Below, one piece after another: positions 1-5,976 of a stretch of DNA of 6,303 bases. Location of the stretch: assembly GCA_051007175.1 (NCBI GenBank), contig JBPCSL010000125.1:1-6303 (forward strand), given 5' to 3'. Numbering within the stretch: position 1 is the first letter of the stretch; each line of letters opens with the position of its first letter. The notes beneath the pieces were generated by a model. It saw only the letters and a program-made list of their open reading frames with translations, had not been told where the DNA came from and searched no databases. This DNA is from Mxb001 sp051007175. GTDB taxonomy: Bacteria; Actinomycetota; Actinomycetes; S36-B12. A program made the translations under genes and the position numbers.

Positions 1-729
1 GCGCTGCCCGGCGTCGAAGGCGTAGCGCATCACCGTGGGTGAGCCCACGACCCGGTAGGTCCGGCCGTTGCCCGACGCGGCGACGACGTACGACACCGCC
101 TGACCGGTCGCGGGGGCTGACCACGTGACGGTCACCCGATGGCGCTTGCGGGAGACCTCAAGGCTCGTCGGCGCGCCCACGCGAGCGGCCTGGGGAGTCA
201 CGGCGACGGGGGCGGTCCACTCACCCGTCCCGGAGTCGGTCACCGCGGCCACGCGAATCTCGTGGGTGACCCCGCTGGCGAGCCCGACGAGCACGGTGCT
301 CGTGTCGGTGACGCTGAGTTGCCGCGACCGGCCCCCCGCCGTGACCTCGACGAGGTAGCCGGTGACGGGAGTGCCTCCGTTGTCGGCGGGAGCGGACCAG
401 CGCACGCTCACGGATGCATCGCGCGCGAGCACGGCGAGGTCGCGTGGTGCCGTGGCGAGTCCGCGAGGGGTGAGCTCGGCGGTCCAGGGGGACCAGTCGC
501 CCGCGCCTGCGGAATTGACCGAGGCGACGCGCGCGCGATACGCCGTGCCATTGGTGAGTCCGTCCACCTCGAGATTGGCGATGGTGGACTCGAGGGTGCG
601 GGTCCCGTCCGGACCGCTGACCTCGATCGAGTAGCCGGTGATCGGGGCGCCCCCGGTGTCGTCGGAGGGCTCCCATGTCAAGGAGATGCGGTGATCGGCG
701 GCGCGGGCTTCCGAGACGGTGGGCGCCGC
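1..729 (-). repeat. FN3 block 2: at least three further FN3 domains
   Basis: Residues about 809-1051 hold FN3 domains 4 and 5 and most of a sixth, which is cut by the window edge. Domains 4 and 5 share G-G-x-P-[IV]-T-G-Y-x-[IV]-E-V (residues 834-845 and 926-937), unlike the DD[ST]xW motif of block 1. The sixth is shorter in its first strands (VTVTWSAPATGQAVSYVV) and reads NGRTYRVVG near the edge. The two blocks therefore appear to belong to different FN3 lineages joined through the glycine hinge. Confidence 0.8.
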
Positions 730-3153
730 GGGGGGCGTGGCAGTAGGAGCCGGAGGCGATCCTCCGCCACCGCCGCCTCCTCCTCCGCCACCACCACTGC
801 CTCCGCCGGGAGGACTAGGGGCAGCAGGAGTGCCCGTGGTCCTGGCCCACGCGCCCTGGCCGATCGAGGTCGTGGCTGCCACGCGCACGACGTAGCTCGT
901 GCCATTGGCCAGGCTGGAGATCGTCGCGGCGGGAGACACCGTGGGAGCCAGGGCGGTCCAGGTGGAGTCATCTGCGGAGTACTGCACGGTGTAGGAGGTG
1001 ACAGTGCGCCCGCCGCTGTCACTCGGCGGTGCCCAACTGAGCGTCAGCTGGGAGTCTCCGGGAGTGGCAGTGAGCCCCAGAGGGGCACTCGGCACCACAG
1101 GGGTGCGGGCCGCCACGAGCGAGGAGGAGGTGACCGGAGAGCCGACGCCGAGTGCATTCACGGCTCGCACGCGCACGCGCTCGGGCACCCCTGACGTGAG
1201 GCCATCGATGCGCGCGGTGGTGCCCGTGGTGGTGTCATCGGCGACCCACGTCGAGTCGTCGGCCGAGGACTCCACTGTGTAGTAGAGGACGGGAGATCCG
1301 CCGCTGGTGGCCGGAGCGGACCAGGTGGCTTCCAAGGTCGTGTCATCGATCGGCTGGGCCGTGACGGGACCGACGGGACCCGGCACCGTCCGCGCGAGCG
1401 GGGCAACGGCGGTGCTCTTGGTCCAGGCTCCGGCCTTGGCCCCCGACATCGTGCGCACGCGGACGAAGTAGGAGCTCGACGGATTGAGGGACGCAATCGT
1501 CGTGCTGGTCCCGGAGGTCGAATCGTCGGTGATCCAGGCGGTGTCGTCGGTCGAGTGCTGGACCTGATACGAGGTGGGCGTCATGCCGGTGGCCGGTGCG
1601 GTCCAAGAGACATTGAGCGCGTCGTAGTCACCGGTGACCGACAGGCCCGAGGGCGTCCCAGGAGATAGCGAGGCGACGGCTGCGCGCGCGTCGACGTAGC
1701 CGGCTCCGCAAAGGCCGCTGCAGCCGGAACCGCCAGCGAAAGGCTGGGCGGTGGACTGGATGGTCGCGTTGACCTGCGCGGGGGTAAGCGTGGGATCAGC
1801 GCCGAGCATGAGAGCGACCACGCCGGCGACGTGCGGTGCGGCCATGGAGGTGCCTTGGTAGTAGCCGTAGGTGGGTGATCCGGGCGTAGTCGTGCCGGAA
1901 TTCAGCGTGGAGATGATCATCGTGTCGGCGTAGTAGTCGCCTCCGGGAGCAGCGATGTCCACCAGCGACCCGTAGTTGGAGTAGTAACTGCGATTCCCTG
2001 TCCGCGAGGTTGCCGCAACCGTGATGACGTTGGCGCAGTTTGCGGGCATGGAATTCACTGCGTTGACATTGCTGTTGCCAGCCGAGACTACTACGGTGGT
2101 CCCGCGCCCCACGGCGCCATTGATGGCATCCTGCATGGTGGAGCCGCAGGCACCGCCGCCTCCCAGCGACATGTTGATCACGCGAGCGGGCGTGGGATTC
2201 GCGGGGACGCCGCTGACAGATCCTCCGGATGCCCACGTAATGGCATCGGCAATGTCGGAGTCGTATCCACCGCACTTGCCGAGGACTCGCACGGGAAGGA
2301 TCGAAGCGTCGGGGGCGATCCCGGCCACGCCGATAGTGTCGTCGGTGACCGCGGCGATGGTCCCCGAGACGTGCGTGCCGTGCCAGGATGAGTTGCCGCG
2401 CGGGCAGTAGGGATTGCCTCGGCCGTCGTAACCCCTCGCAATCTCCTCACTCGCCGTAACCCAATCACCGGGATCGGCCGGACTGTCATCACGACTGTTG
2501 CCGTCGTTGGCGGTGAAGACATTCGTGATGAAGTCATAGCCTGGAAGGACATGCGCAGCGAGATCGGGGTGAGCGGTGATGCCGGTGTCGAGGACGGCCA
2601 CCACGACCCCGTTGCCGCGCGAGGTGGGCCATGCGTCGGGCGCCCGCGTGCTGTAGCCACCATCGGGGCGACTGGAATCCCACAGTCCCCATTGGGACGG
2701 GACGTAGAAGTCGTTGGGCAGTGTGACGGTGGGCCTCAGAATGAAGTCCGGTTCGGCACGCAGGACGGCGTTCGACTGGGTGACTTCATCGGCCAGGTCC
2801 GACATCTCCTCGACGGGAAGCGGCGCATCCAGCCGGATGACGCTCGTCGTCCGGGTCATGTCTCGGGCGACGTCGGCGGTCACATCAAGACCGAGGGCGG
2901 CAGCTGCCTGCTCCGTAGCGCTCTCCAGTGTCGCGTCGGACACCGCGGACGAGGAGGCCGTGACGATGAGCTGGTCAGTAGGCGGGGTCGGCAGGTCGTT
3001 GGGCAATCCGGCGGCCGTGTCGACGAGCGCGTGGGCGTGCTGGGTCGACGATTGCGCAGGGGAGTCGGTGGCCGAGGCCGGGCCCGCGGAGAGCAGCCCG
3101 AGAGTCACGGCACCGCTGACTAGCGCCCCGAGGAGCGCACACCAGCGGGTCAT
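1..3153 (-). CDS. Secreted S8 (subtilisin-family) serine protease with FN3 repeats, C-terminus outside window
   Basis: I translated this frame from the sequence: 1051 codons without a stop, continuing past the left edge. Residues 1-28 are a Sec signal peptide (MTRW, hydrophobic core, cleavage near GPASA). About 60-140 resemble an I9-type inhibitory propeptide, ending AEPDFIL. The S8 domain spans about 180-490, with the catalytic triad Asp189 (VAVLDTG), His258 (WHGTHVSGTIA) and Ser436 (GTSMAAPHVAG), and oxyanion Asn360 (SAGN). Six mature-region cysteines (250, 294, 336, 373, 478, 482) fit the three-disulphide pattern I recall for Xanthomonas/Dichelobacter-type extracellular subtilases; RVLGKCGGYDSDIADAI and VINMSLGGGG also fit that group. 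FN3 domains lie at about 498-585, 590-683 and 688-777; a poly-Gly linker follows; then FN3 at 809-897, 901-988 and 992 onward. All catalytic residues are present, so it should be active. It probably cleaves extracellular proteins; the substrate is unknown. ATG 3153 is the only start: no in-frame ATG/GTG/TTG lies between it and the upstream stop at 3265. Confidence 0.95.
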   Translation of the reverse strand, partial: MTRWCALLGALVSGAVTLGLLSAGPASATDSPAQSSTQHAHALVDTAAGLPNDLPTPPTDQLIVTASSSAVSDATLESATEQAAAALGLDVTADVARDMTRTTSVIRLDAPLPVEEMSDLADEVTQSNAVLRAEPDFILRPTVTLPNDFYVPSQWGLWDSSRPDGGYSTRAPDAWPTSRGNGVVVAVLDTGITAHPDLAAHVLPGYDFITNVFTANDGNSRDDSPADPGDWVTASEEIARGYDGRGNPYCPRGNSSWHGTHVSGTIAAVTDDTIGVAGIAPDASILPVRVLGKCGGYDSDIADAITWASGGSVSGVPANPTPARVINMSLGGGGACGSTMQDAINGAVGRGTTVVVSAGNSNVNAVNSMPANCANVITVAATSRTGNRSYYSNYGSLVDIAAPGGDYYADTMIISTLNSGTTTPGSPTYGYYQGTSMAAPHVAGVVALMLGADPTLTPAQVNATIQSTAQPFAGGSGCSGLCGAGYVDARAAVASLSPGTPSGLSVTGDYDALNVSWTAPATGMTPTSYQVQHSTDDTAWITDDSTSGTSTTIASLNPSSSYFVRVRTMSGAKAGAWTKSTAVAPLARTVPGPVGPVTAQPIDDTTLEATWSAPATSGGSPVLYYTVESSADDSTWVADDTTTGTTARIDGLTSGVPERVRVRAVNALGVGSPVTSSSLVAARTPVVPSAPLGLTATPGDSQLTLSWAPPSDSGGRTVTSYTVQYSADDSTWTALAPTVSPAATISSLANGTSYVVRVAATTSIGQGAWARTTGTPAAPSPPGGGSGGGGGGGGGGGGSPPAPTATPPAAPTVSEARAADHRISLTWEPSDDTGGAPITGYSIEVSGPDGTRTLESTIANLEVDGLTNGTAYRARVASVNSAGAGDWSPWTAELTPRGLATAPRDLAVLARDASVSVRWSAPADNGGTPVTGYLVEVTAGGRSRQLSVTDTSTVLVGLASGVTHEIRVAAVTDSGTGEWTAPVAVTPQAARVGAPTSLEVSRKRHRVTVTWSAPATGQAVSYVVAASGNGRTYRVVGSPTVMRYAFDAGQR
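757..807 (-). repeat. Poly-glycine linker, GGN-triplet tract
   Basis: Residues 783-799 read GGGS, twelve uninterrupted glycines, then S, flanked by proline-rich stretches (PSPP before, PPAPTATPPAAP after). At DNA level it is an imperfect GGN trinucleotide tract on the coding strand. It separates FN3 domain 3 from FN3 domain 4 and would act as a flexible hinge between the two FN3 blocks. A triplet tract in frame can change length by slippage without breaking the gene, and its closely spaced GG runs could form a two-tier G-quadruplex. Confidence 0.9.
823..1662 (-). repeat. FN3 block 1: three tandem FN3 domains with a DDS/T-x-W signature
   Basis: Residues about 498-777 of the protease form three FN3 domains of roughly 90 residues. 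Each has the conserved core W (VSWTAP, ATWSAP, LSWAPP) and the Y-x-V-R-V / R-V-R-V strand. All three share the motif S-[TA]-D-D-[ST]-x-W (residues 534-540, 630-636, 726-732), which the later FN3 domains lack. This suggests recent duplication from one ancestor. In secreted bacterial hydrolases, FN3 arrays act as spacers or as binders of surfaces and polysaccharides. Confidence 0.85.
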
Positions 3154-3161
3154 TCGGTCAT
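3150..3161 (-). other. Four-codon reading frame (Met-Thr-Glu-stop) overlapping the protease start
   Basis: ATGACCGAATGA: an ATG at 3161 opens a frame of three sense codons whose TGA stop (3152-3150) overlaps the protease ATG (3153-3151) as ATGA. ATGA overlaps are the classic arrangement for translational coupling by re-initiation. It could be a leader peptide that couples or tunes protease translation, or simply chance. There is no direct evidence that it is translated. Confidence 0.3.
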
Positions 3162-3264
3162 TGTGCTCCCCGGGACCGGCCGTGTCAGGCGGGGGACCGG
3201 GTGCTGGGAAAGGAGGGAACGCCCCACGAGCGCGGGCGCACCCGCACGCCGAGAGGGTCGAGCG
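3154..3264 (-). other. Intergenic gap between Ig-like protein gene and protease gene
   Basis: This 111-nt gap is the largest non-coding stretch in the window. About 17 nt after the upstream stop there is a GC-rich inverted repeat (3230-3247) that in the transcript makes a 7-bp stem, including one G-U pair, with a UGCG loop. No U-run follows, so it is not a canonical intrinsic terminator; it could attenuate or stabilise the RNA. I see no convincing -10/-35 boxes. Read-through from the upstream gene is plausible. Confidence 0.4.
3166..3171 (-). promoter_or_regulatory. Probable ribosome binding site, GGGGAG
   Basis: This is the only purine-rich Shine-Dalgarno-like block upstream of the protease. 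It sits 12 nt before the protease ATG at 3153, which is long, but only 4 nt before another ATG at 3161 that opens a reading frame of three sense codons. Neither spacing is ideal, so the site could serve either start. Confidence 0.5.
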
Positions 3265-5955
3265 TCACTGGGGGATCGTCACCATGTTGGAGCGCACGGT
3301 GAGGTCCGCAGTCGTGAAGTAGACGTAGGCCTTCTTCCCCGTCTTGCGACTCCAGCTGAAGGTGCCGTTCGCGGCGGGCGTCACGACAGCCTTGCCGGCG
3401 GCGTACTCCTTCTGGCCGGCGAGTTTCACCCAGGGCGTGAGTGTGGCGGAGCCGATGCTGACAGCGGTGCCCTCGACCTCGATCCCTGACTTCCCCTGGA
3501 TCGTGGTGCGTGCTCCCGTGATGGTGATGGACGGTGCCGCCTTGGTTCCTTCCACGCTGATATTCGCGGTGGCCTGGGTGACAGGCGTGGGGAAGCCGCT
3601 CGGCGGCTCGTAGGTGGGCTGCCAGGCCAGCACGGACGTGGGTGCCTTCGGCACGGCAGTGAGAGACGCCTCGCCGGTGGCGCGCGCCGCGATGACGGAC
3701 AGGCTCGCCTGTCCGCTGTCATCGGTGGTCACGTTGGTCGTGGATGTGAAGCCGGTGAGCAAGGCTTGGCCCGAGATCGCGACCGTCACCGCGCCCGTGT
3801 CATCGGTGGTCCTCGGGACAGGGTTTCCGAAGGCATCGGTGACGTCCACGCGGACTGATCCGAAGCCACCGGGGGGCAGGGTCTGGTCCCCGGGCCTGAT
3901 GGCGATGGAGTACGCCGCGATCGGAGCCGTGGACACCTTGAGCAGGGCTGTCGTTGTCAGCGAGCCGACCGTGAAGTTGATCGTGTGGGTGCCGACCTTG
4001 GTGGAGTAGGCGTAGACGGGGCTCCCCGAATCGATCCACAGATCAGACTCTCCCCCATTCCAGGCCTCGGATGTGTACGTCGACAACTTGACGTCGGGCT
4101 CCGAGGTGACGTGGACCATCGTGGCGGGCGTCACCGCCGGCAGGAAGGAGGCCATCGTGCCGTTGGCCGCGCCGCTGGAGGTGGAGACCGTCCATGTGCC
4201 GGGTGTGCCGTCCGCCGTGCTGGCTTCGCCGGTGAAGGGGACGACGATGTGCGGGTAGGTCAAGAGCCTGCTCGTCGGACCGATGGGCGAGGGATTGGAC
4301 TGCGCCTGGGCCACCGTGAGGGATGTGGGATTGCCGGTGGCGGAGTAGGTCACCAGGACCTGGGGCGGATTCAGGGCCGCATACGGCAGGCCGCTCGGCA
4401 GGGTCGTGGCGAAATTGATGCGCGCATTACCCACGTAGGTGTCGTCGGGGGGGTCGACGGTCAGGGTGGTGATGCCCTCGGCGTCCGTGGGCGCAGATCG
4501 CACCGGGGGCCCCGCAGGGAAGCCGGCATTGGCAAATGCGCGCCCGTTGACCAGGTAGCCGGGGTAGGGATTGCCGAAGTTGTCGGTCAGCTTCACGGTG
4601 AATTCGATGGCATCGCCTGTCTTGGCGAGCACGTGACCGTAGGGCATGGTGGTGGGCTCAAGTTCGGGATCGAGGACTTTGATGACCGTCCAAGCCGCTG
4701 AGTTTCCGGTCCCGAGGCGGATGGTGATCTGCTCCCCGTCGGCGACGGAGGCCCACTGCAGCATGATGCGCACCTGCCCGGTGGAGTCCGCGCGCAGGAC
4801 GACCGGCACGTTGACGGATCCCGGTGGGATGGCAATGGGCTTGTCCGGCGAATCCATGGCCTGGAGGCCGACCCAGCTCGGCCCGGCGGCCGTGACGTAG
4901 GCGATGACACCGGAATTAGGGGTCGCCCCCGACGTGCGCGCGATGACATTGGTGATGAAGGCGTCGTTGACGTCGTAGATGAGGGTGTCGTCCGTCGACC
5001 CCCGCTCCTCCACGATCTGGTCGAAGGGGTAGGTGACGACGAAGGGCCCGGGGGTGGTGCTCGACAGCGGCGCGCTGGTGACCGCGATGGATTGGGGGGT
5101 GACTCCGGAGTTGGGCAGCGTGCCGCGCGGCGTGAGGGTGACGGTGGCACTTCCGGACGCCGTGCTGCCGGAGACGGTGACGATGGCGGCGCCCAGCTCG
5201 TTGGGCAGGGTGTCGTCGAAGTCGGCTGCCGTGATGGTCGACGGTGCTGCCGTGGCCACCGATGACGCACTTGATGAGACGACGATCGTGTCGACGGTCG
5301 TTATCTGGGTCGGCTTGCCGTTGGCGTCCAGCACGGCAACGAAGCTGCGCTCCTGGTCATTGGGGTCGGCGATCACGGGGACCTTGCTGGGGGTGACGAC
5401 CATCGTGGTCGGGGCGCCAGCCGTCGTGAAGGAGAAGCTCGTGGTCTGCACGACAGTCGCTGCACTCACGCTGGACGCGCTGCCCTCGTAGGCGGTGATG
5501 GTGCCCGCGTAGGTGCCAGGCGCGTTCACGGCGATATTGGTCTTCAGGACCGTATCGTCGACGGCTGATCCGTTGACGAGGGAGAACCAGGTCATGCTGG
5601 AGAGCCTCGCCGGCGTCGTGCTCAGGTGCTGGGCATTCAGGGAGTCGTCAGCGGTAGCACCTGCTGCAGGGAAGACACCGTTGGTCTTGCGCAGCCAGAT
5701 GGTGGCGTTGGCGGAAGGATAGGAGTTGAGAGTCATGACGACGGTGTCGTCGCTGGTGGCCGGATTGCTGGCGAACGCGTCGGCGATGACGAAGAACGGA
5801 GCACCGTAGACGGGGTCCTGCGCCCCCGACGTCTGCGTGTAGCGAACCGGGCCGATGAGCGCCTGCTCAGGATTCACGTCGAGGGCGTGGGCGGGTGCGG
5901 AGATCAGGCCGAGGAGCAGGCCCGAGACCAGGATTGCCAAGCCGGTAACGCGCAC
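3265..5955 (-). CDS. Secreted multidomain protein with Big_1-like Ig repeats and a C-terminal RKTGKK module
   Basis: This is a complete 896-residue protein with a GTG start. Residues 1-24 form a Sec signal peptide (R2, hydrophobic LAILVSGLLLGLISA, cleavage after AHA). The mature protein is rich in Thr, Ser, Val, Ala and Gly, beta-strand-like, and has no cysteine. Big_1-like (invasin-type Ig) signatures are clear at 456-466 (LTDNFGNPYPG, then TDAEGITTLTV at 490-500) and 704-714 (VTDAFGNPVPR, then TDDSGQASLSV at 744-754). A more diverged copy is at 207-216 (AVLDANGKPT). Residues about 808-896 form a C-terminal module with PWVKLAGQ and WSRKTGKKAYVYF, which I recall at the ends of other actinobacterial secreted proteins. 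There is no LPxTG motif, transmembrane anchor or catalytic motif, so it is released or bound non-covalently. A role as adhesin, matrix or surface-coat protein is inference. GTG 5955 is chosen because a stop lies in frame at 5967 and the signal peptide begins at once. Confidence 0.9.
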   Translation of the reverse strand: MRVTGLAILVSGLLLGLISAPAHALDVNPEQALIGPVRYTQTSGAQDPVYGAPFFVIADAFASNPATSDDTVVMTLNSYPSANATIWLRKTNGVFPAAGATADDSLNAQHLSTTPARLSSMTWFSLVNGSAVDDTVLKTNIAVNAPGTYAGTITAYEGSASSVSAATVVQTTSFSFTTAGAPTTMVVTPSKVPVIADPNDQERSFVAVLDANGKPTQITTVDTIVVSSSASSVATAAPSTITAADFDDTLPNELGAAIVTVSGSTASGSATVTLTPRGTLPNSGVTPQSIAVTSAPLSSTTPGPFVVTYPFDQIVEERGSTDDTLIYDVNDAFITNVIARTSGATPNSGVIAYVTAAGPSWVGLQAMDSPDKPIAIPPGSVNVPVVLRADSTGQVRIMLQWASVADGEQITIRLGTGNSAAWTVIKVLDPELEPTTMPYGHVLAKTGDAIEFTVKLTDNFGNPYPGYLVNGRAFANAGFPAGPPVRSAPTDAEGITTLTVDPPDDTYVGNARINFATTLPSGLPYAALNPPQVLVTYSATGNPTSLTVAQAQSNPSPIGPTSRLLTYPHIVVPFTGEASTADGTPGTWTVSTSSGAANGTMASFLPAVTPATMVHVTSEPDVKLSTYTSEAWNGGESDLWIDSGSPVYAYSTKVGTHTINFTVGSLTTTALLKVSTAPIAAYSIAIRPGDQTLPPGGFGSVRVDVTDAFGNPVPRTTDDTGAVTVAISGQALLTGFTSTTNVTTDDSGQASLSVIAARATGEASLTAVPKAPTSVLAWQPTYEPPSGFPTPVTQATANISVEGTKAAPSITITGARTTIQGKSGIEVEGTAVSIGSATLTPWVKLAGQKEYAAGKAVVTPAANGTFSWSRKTGKKAYVYFTTADLTVRSNMVTIPQ
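3268..3534 (-). other. C-terminal wall- or surface-associated-type module
   Basis: Residues about 808-896 of the Ig-like protein form a compact unit: ITITG..GKSGIEVEGTA, TPWVKLAGQKEYAAGKA, GTFSWSRKTGKKAYVYF, then TVRSNMVTIP at the very end. I recall this W/GQ/Y, RKTGKK, YVYF, RSN.V.IP pattern from C-termini of diverse actinobacterial secreted proteins, which suggests a shared retention or surface-binding unit. That function is inferred from position and basic charge (R-K-x-G-K-K), not shown. Confidence 0.55.
3631..5823 (-). repeat. Threefold A-B super-repeat (uncharacterised module plus Big_1-like Ig module)
   Basis: Reading residues about 45-775, three units of roughly 235-250 residues can be drawn: about 45-280, 290-540 and 541-775. 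Each ends in a Big_1-like B module with [VL]-x-D-x-x-G-[KN]-P. Each begins with an A module of about 135 residues that closes in a strand such as PGTYAGTITAYEG, TGQVRIMLQWASV or VGTHTINFTVGS. The B copies are convincing by motif. The equivalence of the A modules rests on their position, length and closing strand, not on strong identity. Confidence 0.5.
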
Positions 5956-5976
5956 GTGTGAAGCCTAGGCGATGGC

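Noticed and set aside
757..807. CRISPR-like or frameshift-prone tract
   Set aside because: The repeats are only 3 bp, imperfect and without spacers. The reading frame is open through the tract and both flanks encode sensible FN3 sequence, so neither CRISPR nor a broken gene is supported.
139..1194. Long plus-strand open frame of 351 codons
   Set aside because: It is antisense to the FN3 region of the protease. Its product is a low-complexity Gly/Arg/Ala/His string with no domain, as expected from a shadow frame in GC-rich DNA.
3265..3330. Possible sortase (LPxTG) anchor at the end of the Ig-like protein
   Set aside because: The C-terminus reads RSNMVTIPQ, with no LPxTG-like motif, hydrophobic span or positively charged tail.
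3985..4701. Plus-strand open frame of 238 codons
   Set aside because: It is antisense to the Ig-like protein gene; the Gly/Arg/Val/His-rich composition reflects codon complement, with no recognisable motif or ribosome binding site.
4593..5270. Minus-strand open frame of 225 codons inside the Ig-like protein gene
   Set aside because: It is shifted relative to the 896-residue frame and gives Arg/Pro/Ser-rich low-complexity protein. The main frame has a signal peptide and Ig motifs.
5963..5970. Perfect 8-bp palindrome GCCTAGGC upstream of the GTG start
   Set aside because: It is too short and single to call an operator or attachment site; no second copy was seen nearby.
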